In this document: positions 26,501 to 41,500 of the stretch, in pieces | Position numbering within the stretch: the stretch's first letter is position 1 | Layout: every line of letters begins with the position of its first letter | Assembly (NCBI RefSeq): GCF_963675165.1 | Contig: NC_087384.1 | Coordinates: 3,246,501-3,310,500, forward strand | Reading direction: 5' to 3' | Origin: Halichondria panicea | Lineage: Eukaryota > Porifera > Demospongiae > Suberitida > Halichondriidae | DNA: 64,000 nt | Position numbers and translations under genes: made by a program | Notes under the pieces: model-generated | What the model was told of the DNA's origin: nothing | What the model saw: only the letters and a program-made list of their open reading frames with translations | The model's database searches: none

Positions 26501-29500
26501 AGCCTTAGCTATAAAAGAGCTTATCTCAAAGGAAAAAATATATTTCAGGCATCTGAGCACAACTCATTGACAAGTTGGCCAACCGAAGCAAGCAATAAGC
26601 CAACTTGTATGCTTTGAAGCCTCAAGGACCTCGTCTAATATAAACCTTCCTTCTCCCGTTTCACAAACCAGACCACTGATCATGTACTCAATAGTCCTTT
26701 TCCTGTTCGCTGTATGCAGCCCATGTTGGGCTGAAAACTGCATTGGCATCTTCCATGATCATCGGCCGTCCCTAAAGGAGTGTGCCAAACGAAGTGGTAC
26801 TGTGGACAAGAACGGTCGCTATTACTTCAAAGACCACATTGCTGCTGGGTTGTCACGTGGCAATCAGTGTTTGGAGCCAGTGGAAGAAAAGTAGGTTCTG
26901 CATTGCATAGGTACTGTACAATCCTGTGAGTTTATTACTCCCTATAGATTCCTATTATAACATACCTAGATTCGCTATAATAATTAGTGAAACGAATTTG
27001 TGATTTGTATATCTCTTCTGTTAGCTCTGTGAGGTGCTACAAGTGGGTGCTTGGAGATCTTTGCTACCCTATTCCCTCTACTCGACTGTTGATCACGAGT
27101 AAAAAAAGAGTCTCTCAAAATCAAAAGCTCGTCACCAGTATCTCAAAGTCAGTCACTTTCCGTTCACCTGACAAAAACTTTGACTCCCAACGAAAGGGAC
27201 GTTATTTCAATAGCATGTTCTGCTTATACAACATTAGCGTACCGAATTGTATGAACAATTCTGTGATACTTCAATCCACATCTGGTGATCACAGCTTGTT
27301 TGACGACGGGAAAGATTATCTGTATTTTGACTTTGGTCAGGTGACCTTTAAAGTGACTGGTGACAGTGTCGGTTCCCTCAGCGAGAATGTTCCAACCTCT
27401 TCATTCTATGCGGTTCTGTGGACAGACGCCACCCCAAAAACAGATTGGGGGAAGTTTGAAATCGAGGCAGCGTGTAACTGAGTTGTTACAATTTATTATG
27501 CTTCTAACGTTTGAATTATACATGTAGTTGAACTGTCATTATAAGCTTCGTGTAACGTGTAACTATGTTTTTCGTTAAATTTAATGTCTGTTATCGCTAC
27601 TGTATTGGCAACGATGTGCCGATATATCCACACTGCCCATGTCTTTTTGCATGAGTCTCTTGCGTTGTAAGTGTGTAATGCATGCGATATGCATGGAACT
27701 TCTCCCACTTTTCAATGTTTCCACTTGTAATGTTGCATGGTTTCTCCTACGATGCCTGCTTACAATAAGTGTATGAATGAGTTGACTGTATCAAGAGCGA
27801 CTCTCTTTGACGAGACACATACACATCAAATTCGTGTTTGATGTGCACGAATCTTAAAGTTTCACAGTTTCTGAACCTGAGAGCCAGGGAGATATACTCC
27901 ATTGCAATCCTGAACACTGTAGCATGAGATAAAAGCTGGGAATATCAGAATGAGTGCCGATGATTGCATCAAATTTTGTTTTTGAGTACAGTATACTTTT
28001 TTATCTGCATGCATTGTGGCTTGCGTTTGGAGAATTAATACCGTAGATTTGGGCTCATTGTTCCTTATCTTTCACCTAATGCTGGGACTTTAATAATTTA
28101 AGGTATCGTTATTTTAGTGGGTGCACCTAAAAGGTTCCCCAGATACAATGATTCCATTCTATATTAGGTTTGTAGTACTTTTCTACTGTCCATCAATAGC
28201 CATCCCATGCACAATCTCCATTGTGGTAACGCATTTGAAGTTTGTGGTGTAGTTCAATAGGGTACACTTAATTTTACCAGTCACAATGTTGACATTGTTA
28301 ACCCGAGGCGCGTGGGCGGCCACGGGTTATAGTAGTTGTTTGGTTTGTTTGTTTGTGACAGGTGAATCTACTCACCTGGATGCCACAGCACTGCGTTTAC
28401 AGCATGGATAGCCTTCATACAACAAGTTATTAATTTTAATAGTGGCAGAATTTCATGTTAAACCTTCGTTGTCAAATAAAAACGAGCAAAAGCTAAGAAG
28501 CTTGTGACTGGGTCTGCTTATCTGGATGCTCTAGCACTGCGTTTACAGCATGGGTAGCCTCCACACAACAAGTCAGTACTTAAGTAGAAAGCTGTATATA
28601 CCAGGAACAATGGAACAGGGTCACTAAAGTAGAAAGCTTGCTTTAACTGACTGGGATCCATGCAGGACCTGGAGCCATACTTCTATGAGACTCCAGGCTT
28701 CTTTGCTGTGATCCTAATCCACAGTGCATATATCTATAGTACTACTACCTGTTCTCAAATGTTTTAGCATGCCTCCAGTCTGGTTTAGTTTTATTGCTCC
28801 TGAGTTGCTGTGCAAGTCATGCATGATGATGATAACAACAGCACTGCATATCAGTCTTCTGGTTTCTTTATAATCATGTCACCAGCTGAGGGTTTGCACT
28901 TTAGTGCTCTAGTTTATTAGGGTGTTCACCAGTTAGAGACACTGGTTGAGGTGCTGAGATGAGGCCCACTTAGTCAGGGGACTATGCTATCTGTGTGGGT
29001 TGTTATTATTGTAATACCCTATACACTGAGAGCACAAACACTATCAGCTGTACGTTGCAACTTCCTTTGAATGTAGGAAATGAGGTTCCTGTGGAAATCC
29101 TGCACCCCTTGATGGCTTGTTAGTGGTCCCTTGAACATATAGAAAGGAACTTGTCATTTAATAATTATTGGCTAAGCTCCTATAGACAGACTGACCGATG
29201 AAATTAGGGGATTGGTCGAGATGCTGAGATGAGCTGAGGCTGATTCTCACGATCTCCCACTCAGTCAGGGGACTATATGCCATGTTTGTGGGTTTTTCTT
29301 TAATACCCTATACTGAGCACTAACAGCAGGTTGCAACTTCCTTTGAATGTAGGAAATGAGGTTCCTGTGAGAATCTTGCGCCCCCTGATCTTGTTAGTGG
29401 TACCTTTAACATATAGTTATAATTGGCTAAGCTCTTATAATTAACAGGCTGACCGACTGATGAATTTTGATGTCGGTGTCCTCTGCTATAAACATTTTTT

Positions 29501-32500
29501 GCATGTTAAGCACAAACAGTAAATGCATGTGAATTGTGACATGAGTTAATTTCCTCTTACCAGCTATCAGCTTGAATAGGAACTGTATCTCCTCCGTGAC
29601 CTTGGTGCTACTGACTTTGAATGCAAAATTAACGGAATGAATTCTCATTAACTAAAAATAAACTCATTGAAGTACTGCATGCAAAATTATTGGCTTGCGC
29701 TTGTATCATCCATTTTGCATTGTTTTCCTTATTAATGGGCTCATCGTTATTATACCTGTTCCCTTGTCTTTCACCTATTAAAATGCTGGGGCTCAATACA
29801 CAGCATTTTTTATGTAGTGGGTGAGCCTAAATTGTTCCGAGGAAGGTTCCCCAGGTACAATGATTCCTTTCTGTATTAGGTTTGTAGTACTTTTCTGTGT
29901 CCCATCAGGAGTGCATGAATATTCGTGCACTCCTAGTCCTATCAATAGGTTTTTACCATCCACCCACAATCTACATTCAAAGGTTTCTATTGTGATAGTT
30001 TTCCCCTGTTTGCATTTCGTGGTGTACGTAGTTCAATGCGGTACACTTCATTTTACCGGTCACAATGTTGTAGGGTTTTTTCTTTAGAGAGACTGGTTGA
30101 GGTGCTGAGATGAGCCAAGGCTGAGGCTGATTCTCACGATCTCCCACTCAGTCAGGGGACTATGCTATCTGTGTGGGTTGTTAATACCCTAATACTGAGA
30201 GCACTAACACTATCAGTTGTTGTCACTTCCTTTTAATGGAGAATCTTGCACCCCTGATGTGTCTTGTTAGTGGTCCCCAACATATAGAAAGCAACTTGTC
30301 ATAATTATTAATATTGCCTAAGCTCTTACATAATACATTATAATTTTAATGAGGTCCTCGGTTATAAAAAGTATTTGCATGTTAATGCCAAACAGTAAAT
30401 GTGAATTGGATGTGAGTTGATTCCTCTTACCAGCCAGCTTGAATAGGAACCGCGTCACCTATAAATATCTCCTCCGTGACCTTACTTTTGGAATGCAGAA
30501 TTAGCGGAATGAATTCTCGTGAATAAAAATAAACTGATTGAAGTACTGCATACAAAATTACTGGCTTGCGCTTGTATGTATCCATTTTGCATTATATTAT
30601 CCACTTATTCATCGTTAATACGTGTTCCCTTGTCTTTCACCTATTAAAATGCTGGGACTTTATGCTAATTCAATATCAGTCTCATTTATAGTGGGTGAAC
30701 CTATATTAAGAGAAGGTTAATTCCCCAGATACAATGATTCCTTTGGTTTGTATATAGTACTTTTCTACTGTCCCATCAAGAGGTTTTTACCATCCACCCA
30801 CGTGCAATTTACATTCAATTGTGATAATGTTCTCCCCTATTTGCATTTCGTGGTATACGTAGTTCAATGCGGTACATTTAATTTTACCGATTTTTTCTTT
30901 AGGGAGTGCTGAGATAAGCCAAGTCAGGGGACTACCATAATTTTATGTCTTCTAATTTATGGGACAATTTTCTGGGCAATTTTCGATGTTATAATACAAC
31001 GGACACTCTGGTGTTTTAATTTTAAATATCTAGACAATATCTTGAAAAGTTGAGATACATTCCAACCAACGTAGCTTTATTAGCCAGCAAGAGTGCTGCA
31101 AGCTAGATAGTTTTGAGTTTTAGATAGCTAGTGCAACTATTCAGTCGCACACTGTTCTATTAAACTTAGCTAGCTCATGCAGCTGCATGCTTGTTCCAGA
31201 CACTTCGCGTGCTCTATAAAGATATTTTCCAATTATTTTTCCTTATTTTTTGCTGTCCGATAAATTAGAACATAAATTATACGGTATATGCTTTGTGGGT
31301 TGTAACACTCTCTACTGGAGAGCACTGTAATATGGAAGGACATAATTTTTATTAGAGCCAAAATTCTCAGCTTTTGTCCTAGTAAATGTCCCGGCAAACA
31401 TCTGTGGGTGAGGTCGACCAATTCTCTAGGGTGTGGTCGTCACAGCCCACTGCATCCGCTCAAGTTTTTGCCCCAGCACTTGCCTCAGTACCAGAATAAA
31501 CGCAGTGCATAAAGTGTATTGCGTGCATAAAGATTGCAACGAGTTAAAGCGCATAGGCAATGAAAGTGAATGCCTCGTGCCATAAACCAGAGCCTTGTGG
31601 AGGCTATTAAAGAGATACAAAGAACATAATTATAAGCTAGGCTAAGAAGATACAAAGAACCTAGCCTTGTGAGAAGAAGATACAAGCTATGTAAGGCTAT
31701 AACTGTTTGTGGTTATTTTGTCCCAAGAGGAGAGTTGTAGTGAGGTACCCACTTCCCTGTGATTCTTGCCAAATTGCCATGCAGCAAAAATGTTCATCAT
31801 GATAATTATATGTGTATAAAAGCTATAGTAGCTTTATGTTATTTATGTAGCTTTGGCACCTCTACCAAGGCATCAGCACCCACGGTGCTTTCATTGAGAT
31901 TGGGTTTAAAGGAGGAGTAAAAAACAGCACTTGTGAAACAGGTTTATATAATAGGTGGTGCTATTAAATTAATTGTTATGGAGGAATAGTCCAGTGAGTT
32001 CACGATTGAAGTGTTTCCTGTCGGTTGGTGATGGATAATTCTTGGTGTTCCTTTCATAGTCCTTACTCAAGACCTGCTACACTAATCTATCCATTAGAGA
32101 CTGGGTCGACCCCGCCCACAAGAAAAAGGCGTTGCCGGGACAAACACGGGAACAAAACATGGGAATGTTGATTCTAATACCCTTCCACACTATAACACTA
32201 TCAGCTGTCGGTACCATGACTTCATTGAAGTGCTGCTTTTCGAATGCAGAATTAACGAAAGGAATTCTCATGAACTGACAAATACTCCTTAGAGCATGCA
32301 TAACTTGTATGTACATTATGTTTCCCCATTGTTACCTGTTCCCTTATTTTTCTGGACCTTCATGCACAGCAGATCATTATAATTCAATATCAGTTGACTC
32401 GTATTAAAGGAAAAAAGGGCAGACTCGTCAAACTGTTACCCACGGTTGCTCATTAGCTGAGAAGATAAAGTTAACTCACAATTCACATTTACTGTTAGTG

Positions 32501-35500
32501 GCTTAACGTGCACAGAATTTTTATAGCCCGGGACACTTATATCAAAATTCATCAGTCAGTCTGTCTAAGAGCTTGGATATGACAAGTTGCTTTCTATATT
32601 AAGGGCCACAACAAGACATCAGATTCTCACAGGAACCCTATTTCCTACATTCAAAGGAAGTGGCAACAGCTGATAGTGTTAGTGCTTTCAGTATAGGGTA
32701 CGTATTAGAATAACAACCCACAAAGATGGCTTATAGTCCCCTGACTGAGTGGGAGACCGTGAGAATCAGCCTTCTCAACAGTCTATAATAAACGATGTCA
32801 ACATTGTCTGGCAAAGCCGCATTGAACTACACCATGAACTACACCACGAATCCCCAGACTGAGTGGGAGATCGTTAGAATCAGCTTTCTCAACAATCTAA
32901 TAAACGATGTCAACATTGTGACTGGCAAAGCCGCATTGAACTACACCACGAAAATTCAAATGACTAATTTACCTTTCAGTATAGATTTTTGGTGGATGGT
33001 AGAAACCTACTATATTCTATTTTTATACTGTACCCTGCCTCTGATATAGATTATATACATAGGGTAGAATGAGTTGATGATGCCCTATAGCTCTTCTCTT
33101 CATTGGTCTTATTTAGTGTGTGAACCTAATTTGCCAAGTAAGGTTCCCCATTCCTTTCTGTATTAGGCTTGTAGTACTTTTCTACCGTCCATAATAGGTT
33201 TTTACCATCCACCCACAATCAATATTCAAAGGTTTCTGATGAGGCTCTACCCACATTGGAATTTTGTGGTGTAGTTCAATAGGGCACACTTAATTAATTT
33301 TTACCAGTCACAATGATGACTTTTACGGACACTGGTTGAGGTGCTGAGGCTGCGCACTTCTTCCCACATTGGAATTTTGTGGTGTATAGTTCATAAGGCA
33401 CACTTAATTAATTTTTACCAGTCACAATGATGACTTTTACGGACACTGGTTGAGGTGCTGAGGCTGAGCACTCAGTCGGGGGACCATGCATGTCATATTT
33501 GAGGGTTATTATCTACTGAGAGCACGTACTACATGTAACCATAGATATAAGAAGGGAGAGGGATGGGAAACGGAGCACGTGCGCACAATCACTTCTGTGT
33601 AATGCCAAAAGTTGACCCGTGTTTCGCCTCTAGACACCCCGCCAACCCAGCGGGAAATGTTATTACTATCATTCACAGCTCCCCACTGGGACTCTTAGTA
33701 CTGTGCAATCATATAGAAGTGTTGTGTATATCACCAAGAGCTTGAAAGCTTTCAAAGGCAGTTTTTTTAGCGTTGTATTATCGTTTCGGCTCTATCCTAG
33801 TGGCTTCGTGTACTTTCTACAAGGAGAGGCTGTGACTACAGCCCAAAATATTAATGATCAATTCCCTCTTTCAGTAAGCTGGTTTTGAAAAGCAGACTTT
33901 TGTGTATACCCATTTAGAAAGTTATATCAATGATTGAATGTCGGTAAATGTCTAATTCATTTGGTTCATTGTATCGGCACAGTAATTTATGACAGAACTT
34001 TGCTACATTTCTATAATTCTCTATCATGTCTGTGACTGTACTGGAATACTCAACGGTACAGACAGAGCTCCTCTCAAGAATTTGCCTGTCCAAGCTGCTT
34101 TTTACTGCTTGGAGGGGTCTCACTAACTATTGCTGCTACCTTGTTGTGACTGTTCCACTAGCCATTGCTAATACATGGAGCTCAGTAGCTAGTTTATAGC
34201 CTAGTACTAGCTAAAAGCATGGGCTGGAGGAAATAAAGAAGAAAACATTGACCAAAACGCGGATCGTCAATGCTATTTACGTAGCGTTTCCCATCCCTCT
34301 CCCTTCTTGTATCTATAATGTAACACTATCAGCTGTTGCAGTTTTGTGAGTGCATTTAAATTAATTGTGATTGCTTCCCCAAGCAAATCATTTGTTTGCA
34401 GTACGTTATGCCTGCTTAACTCTTGTGTAGTATTCGTAAGTTTCCACTACCATAATTCATATTCAAAGGTTTCCATTGTGGTAACTATTTTAGTTTGTTG
34501 TGGTATCTGATACACCCCTATAAACGCCTAAAAGAAATTTCTCTATTTCACCAATGTGGATATATTTAGGGTTACCTTATAGGGCCACTGGTTTAGGTGT
34601 TTACAGTGGATCCTCACAATATCCCACTCAGTCAAGGGATTGTACCATATCCATATCTTTGTGGTTTTTATGCAGCTCCCCACTAAAAATACAAACATTA
34701 GGTGTTTACAGTGGATCCTCACAATCTCCCACTCAGTCAAGGGATTATACCATGCATATCCATATCTTTGTGGTTTTTATGCAGTTCCCCACTAAAAAGT
34801 ACAAACACTTAATATATTAGCTGTGGCATGAACCTTTTAAGTGATGGGTTATTCAGGGAGATTTGATATCATCCCTAATTTATGTACGTATGAAGTTAAG
34901 CAACACCCTGTAACTTGGCCGTATTATAGGTATATAGAATCAACTGATATCACAATTATTCAGTGTTTCTGCACATAAAGACAATACAGTAAACGGAAAT
35001 TGTAAATGAGGTCAGTTTACGGAATGGTGTCATCTATCACCAGCTTCTGCATAGCTTTTCCGAGGCAAATTTTGGTCCTAGTAAGTATGGGGCCGCTCAA
35101 ATAATGATACACTAAGTGGTCTCTGTCATAATATTGGCTATCGTAATAATGGCTAATGCTTTAATTGCGATAAGCCTGAGCGACGCCCTATATAGGAGCA
35201 ATACTGCAGGAGATGTAGTGTTTGTTTGGTTGGATACTTTTTATTATGACGATTGGGAAGCTGCGTGCTCTGTATGTGCTAGCCCATTAACTAATTAAAC
35301 CATAGATATAGCTGAGAGGGATTGGGAGCAGAAGTCAAAACCTCTACTTTTATACAGAGGGTGCGTACATAGCGTTTTCTTTTACACTCCTGAGATGCTT
35401 CTGTACCTATAATATATAATTATGTAGCTAAGACTGCCTAACTAAGTAGTGAGACTGGGTCACATAAAATTATGACTTTAAATATGGAAAATAACTGCTG

Positions 35501-38500
35501 CAAGTTCAGCAGCAGGATTGTTGTACTGACAGTAAGACAGAATCGTTTGTCTCCTAGCTAGCATTACTTTTTCACGTTGTAGTATAGGCCTCAAGTAAAA
35601 CCGGGGTGCTGACAATTCTTCGATGAGGCTGAATCTATGATAGGTATTGTACAACTTTGGCAATATTATAATTATTTATTCTTTTAGTCTTCTTTGACAG
35701 ATGATATACCACTAACTTTGCTCAGGCTTGCCCAACAGTTATAAGTTCTGTTAACAAATTTATGGTGAAGTGATGCACTGAACTTGTAGTGATTCATACT
35801 ACATAATTATGCATGTCGATCTCCTCAGGTTTCCAATCACTTCACATTGTGTCTGATAATACTATATTCACACTTGGATATTGTGTACTTCACTTGCATT
35901 ACCATGCATCTAGTACACGTACCCCAGTGTCCTGTTATACTTGTTTGCCAAGCCTGCATGGTGATGATAAACTAGATTCAGGATACTAAGTCTGTACTCA
36001 TCGTGCTTAAACCTTGTGTACGTGGTGCTGATTCCACATGTAATTTGAAGCTATAGCTAGCTCTTTATTTTGTATAAGACGTTTGAATCAAGGTGTCGAA
36101 TGACACTTTTAGTGCGGGGATGATACCGTATAGCGCGAAATTTTCGAGGGGCTTAATTTTCGTGGATTTCGTGGGTTAGCAATCCTACACGAAAATTAAG
36201 TCCACGAAAATCGTTCTTTACCTGCTATAACGTGCAAGATTTAAAGGCGTGGCTTCCGGTAAGCAGTCATTCCGCGAACATTGTGCAACGAAAATACTTT
36301 TAGAGGCCAATCCACGAAATATAAGTGCCTCGAAAATTTCGCGCTATACGGTATAACAATTATAAAGCACTAGCAGTTTAGATAGTCAAAGTGTTACAGT
36401 ACCACTGCACATGATATATACTTCACTGTAAGTGTAGGTGTATGCACTAATATGCATCAGTTTTTATGACCTAATGCATGCTAAGCTTAACAAACATGTG
36501 GTTCCCCCAGGTATCCCCCCCAGAAACATTTGTTAGTTTAGACTCATGTCGTATGCACTGTGGTATATGAATCTCGACAAGCGCATCCTGGACAGGTAAT
36601 GAATAATGCTGATCGTGGTTAACGCACACTATAAAAGCTAGCACATATGCAGTACTCATGCAACAATAATCTACATTGAAATCATCCATTCTACCAGCAA
36701 TACCATGATGCCTTTAGGTCTACTTTCGTTAATCTTCCTGGTTGCAGTATTATCTTTGAGTTTGGCACAAGATTGTGATAACATCATAGTCAACAGAAGC
36801 GCCAGCCCGAGAGGAGGTATTATTAAGAAGTTCCAAGATCATGAAACGGTTGGATTGACACAAGAATGCCTCAAAAATAGAGTCCGTGTGGAAAAGAAGT
36901 GAGTTTACTTGTTTCGTTACATACATGCATGTGCATATCACCATGCACTGACTGTATAGTAGTGCGCCACATTGTATGAACTTCTGAGCATGCATGCACA
37001 GAATAGACATGAGTATATTTCTTCCTTCTGTAGCTCTGTACGCTGCTTTAAATGGAGAGTAAGGACCAGTAAGCAAGTGCAACTTAATGAACGACATGTC
37101 TCAAGTCAGAAACTTGTTACGGAAATCCCCGGTGATTCTGTGACATTTCGTTCACCTGGATTTTACAATCATAACACAAAGCATTACTCAAACAGCATGT
37201 TTTGTCTGTACAACATATCTGTGGACAAATGCAACCACATTACTGTTGCCTCGAGTAGTGGACACACATTGTTTAATGACTCTAGAGACTATCTTCAACT
37301 GTACTTGGGTCACAAGTCCTCCCCCCTGTTTGGAGAGAGTGTGAGTACGTTTGGAGATGATGTTCCCACTGGGTCCTTGTATGCAGTGCTATGGAGTGAC
37401 GCTGTATCTCGCACAAGCAGGGGAACATTCGAACTAACTGCCACTTGCCATTCTTGGAATAATGAAGAAGAGGGATCAGGATCACTTATCTTAAACACTT
37501 CTACCGATTTTTAGACTGGTACTTTTTTGTCCTGCATCTCATCATCATTATTTCAGTTGTAGGTGCACACCAACGTATTATATTTCAGCTTCATTTCAAT
37601 ATTTTAATTTGCAGAGAATGCATGAGCAAATGTAAACACAGGAATTAATGTGCTCACACTTATCGGTGGTGGTTGGACTAGCCACCTCTAGACAAAAATA
37701 AGCGCCACTAGACAAACCTCTTAGTCTGAGTTTACCACATAATAGGCGATAAAAAGATAAGATAAATGTGTGTGTTGAATGAGATTGAGGATTGAAAATA
37801 GCCACAACTTCGAAAATGTATGCACATCACTTAGCAGGAATGTGTTAGGTATAGCTGTTGCATGAGAGTGGCTTGTGATAGCAGCTCTATCTGACAGTGA
37901 GTGCATGGGGTATAATAATTATATATAATAGTCCTGCATACGCGGCATTTCTGTATTTTACATAGCTACTGGGTAGAATTTTGTTCCTGGAGCTGTATAA
38001 TAATTATGACCTTTTTGTCCGTATATAACAGCCATCTCTCATATAATTATACATGTCATTCAGGTGCAGTGACTACTCATACATCAAGTGTAAGAAGATG
38101 GACTTACTGTCTGATATCTGCACTGCCGCAACCACCTCAGTCATCCTCAATGAGCTCATGTATGTTTACATGTACTATATTCGAGTTTGAGCAGCTAAGC
38201 CTTTACATGTAGGTCTCTGTTACACTGAGAAGCTTTTGAAGGTGTGATGTATATCCAATACCATAACTAGTCAAAGTACAATATCTATATATGAGCCTTT
38301 ATAATAATTTGATTAACGAAAGCATGCACCGCGGGTGCTGATGCCTCGGTGGATGTGTAAAAACTATGAGCTACTATAGCTATTACACACAGCATTAATG
38401 ATGGATTAATTTTACTGCATGCAAGTAATCTGTAATCGCAGGGAAACTGTGATGCTAAAAATGATGCCAAAAGTACGAAGTCTATAATTAATGGCTGCTG

Positions 38501-41500
38501 CATCAACAGAGCCCTGCAGCTCTCTTCTCACTCTTGCCAGCTACCAATAGCTAGCGTTCCAGTGCAGAGCTAACTACTAAATAGAGTAGCAACACTCCAT
38601 GGACAAGCTTTACTGCCCACTCTTCTAAAAAGGCATTCCAAGCAAAACTAGGCATACCTCGAGAACCAAGCATTATTTTGCAAATCCACAAATTAAAATC
38701 CATGACTAGAAGTCTAAAGTCTTACTTGCACTTCATTGATCCCTTGAGCAGCTGTAGCAGTCTACACAGACAGACACAAACACAACACACACACGCACAC
38801 ATAGACAAACACACAAACACGCTATCACTTGCGCATGCGCACCGAGGCATAATAATAGTACGCATTGTTCCTATCAATACGTCCCCGGTCTGTTTTAATT
38901 GTTGTTGTAGTGATCATAACATCTTCTCCCTTGCATTTATAGTGTAGTGGTTTTGAGTAGTAGTATTGGTACTGGTATGTTGCTATGAGTCGTGGGTGTA
39001 GTAGGCTTACTTGAGGGATGTTGGGTGCACTATGACAACACAATTTCAACCAATTGTGTGGGTGGTGGTTCACCACTGTCTGATGAATCGCAGATTAATA
39101 AAATGATGTGGTGTATTGATTGCTGCTGAATGTTTGTGTTTGTATCGTCATGTGTAATAGAGTTTTTATGTGCATATGTAACGAATTCCTAGGGCGTGTT
39201 TTTTACAACCATGTTTCAATATTGTGTGATGTAATGACCTACCGATTGATTTTACTCTACTTGATTGGGGGAAGTGACTGCAAGTGCCAAAAGTTTAAGT
39301 ATTGTAAGGGATTTCCCATGTTGTTGTTTGTACACCTGCCAATAGCATGCTTTTAGGGGAACCCCATAACCAATAAATTATTAATTACCCTGTTTGGTGT
39401 ATGTACACTGTACCTAAAATCCCCTGTGACTCAAATATGGCAATATCTCCAAATAAGCATGATTGCATGCCCAAGTCACCATCCCACATGTGGTGAGGAA
39501 TCCTAATAAGGGTTGTGGTTTTAGGGTCTCTTATGGTTAGGGTATTGTGTTTCGCCCCCCCGCAATATTTTTGAAGTATGAATATCATTATCGCTATGTA
39601 TATAGCATTAGACAAGTTGTACTGGAGTTTTCTTGCGTCAATTTTTAGCATGGATAAACCCGGGAATCTTCAACTGAGGGCTCTATCCAATTAAAGAAAG
39701 GTAGGGGTGGGGCCAGACGAAGATAAATAAAAAAAAAAGTCAATCTGGTTGAAGCTAGCTTCCTGTTTATCGGAAGATCAAGCGTATTTTTAGATACTTA
39801 CCGTCTACTCTTAGCTTTTACTCGCCCGTATGAAGTTTTACAACGAATATCTCTTCGTTTGGCCCTCTGAAAGGTACTTAGCTACATATAGATACCAATA
39901 AAGCTTGCTGAAAGTACTTACTGCTCTTATATAAATTGACGCAAAAAATAGTCTATATACTTGGGGTTTTGATGCCCACTTTTCTCATTCATGCATCTTC
40001 ACAAAACAATAGCAATAGAGTACATTAATAATCATACAATAATATAAGTACAGCAGACTTCTTTAATTTGAACCTGCAAAAGCGAAAAAGCTGGCAGAAT
40101 TAAACTCATGAATATTCATGAGTGATCACAATTACCTTAACTGAGGGTTATTCTTCTCTATAAATATATTCATTATTATTCATTGCAGTGAGTGTGCGGC
40201 TGATGGATGTGTAATGGTTTCTACCTCAGCTATCAAAGCAATTGCCTCTATTGGTATAAGGTTGGCTCTCTCGACTGAGCTGTGTGTGCGTAGGTTGTTG
40301 CAACTTCTCGACTTTGACAGAGGTCATGTGGTCTCTGAAACACTAGTAGCACTGTCTAGTAAGTACTTCCTTGCCTTAATAGTAGCAGAGCCTCCAAGTA
40401 AATAATACGTTGTGATTTTCAGTATAAACGATGTAAAAGGTGTACAAAAGCATGGAAATGATATGAAATGCTGTTTAGTGGCTTTATATAGTCTCGCTTG
40501 CCCCGCCCCTTCAGTAAAAGGGCGTGGCAAGTTAGACTTAGCATGTGTTGTTTCAGTATCAGACTCACCACCAGCATAAGGCATAGGGCATAGATCAGAG
40601 TTACTACAGCTGTAGGGATGCTACTAGACGCTTTACTGTCAATTTCACAAAACACCAGTTATTCTGTAAGCTGATGAAAGGTCATAAGTACAGTGCAGTA
40701 CATGTCTCTATCCGTATGGCAATAATTCCGTATAACCGTATTAGAAGAGATAAATACGGAAAAAACCAGAGGCTCTGGAATAGGACCCTTTCTTGTAAAT
40801 CAGTTCCAATAATTATGTACATGTAATCAATTGGGAAGCATTCATTCGAACTTTGCTTTATTTATTTATTCCTACATAGAGATTGCACTCTCGTGTAACA
40901 CCGTGGTTGCTATGATTCTACCCTACCTCCCATCATCAGTGTTGAATGTGAGTGAGCCTGAGGGCAAAGCTGCTCTTATCTGGATGCTGGGGGAGTACGG
41001 TAAGGTGAGCGATGGGATACTTATATGTATATTTATGTTGCAAGCACCGCGGTGCTTAATGCTTCTCGGCATGTTTTACTTTGCTCCAAACTAGTACAAT
41101 GCTATGGAAGAGGAGCTTAAGGTTACGGTAAACAGTTTGCTCATGAATATTCATGATTTCTTATAATGATTTTTGTGAAACTATAAATGCCATAAGAGAA
41201 GTTTAAAGCACATACATTAAATATATCGGTGTATCAATCTGTATGACAAGTATCAATCTTCAAAACATCTTCCAGTGGAAGCTCTGAGCGATCATCAAGT
41301 TACTAGAAACAACACAAAACTAGTAGCCATTTTAAACTTCCAAAAACACTTCTAGCTCTGTGTTCTTGGTCTTATATGATGCTTCTTACCATTCTGGAGG
41401 GGGTCGAAGCGTTTTTTTCTTTCCAGGCCAACAAACTCTCACAAAATAATAATAATTATGTAGACTGACTCCACTTAAAATGGCGGCCAGAGCCAAGGAA

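Larger units (their letters stand above)
36483..38612 (+). repeat. Segment duplicated at 59757-61950
   Basis: This 2.1-kb segment covers the promoter and both exons of CUB-like gene 2, its 3' flank and AP4B1 exon 9. It recurs downstream in the same order and orientation with scattered small indels. The boundaries were set by eye where similarity fades: left near TTAACAAACATGTGG, right near CCATGGACAAGCTTTAC. Confidence 0.8.

Noticed and set aside
35116-35298. 60-residue hydrophobic frame
   Set aside because: No ATG context, domain, splice partner or copy elsewhere; it lies in repeat-rich intron 8.
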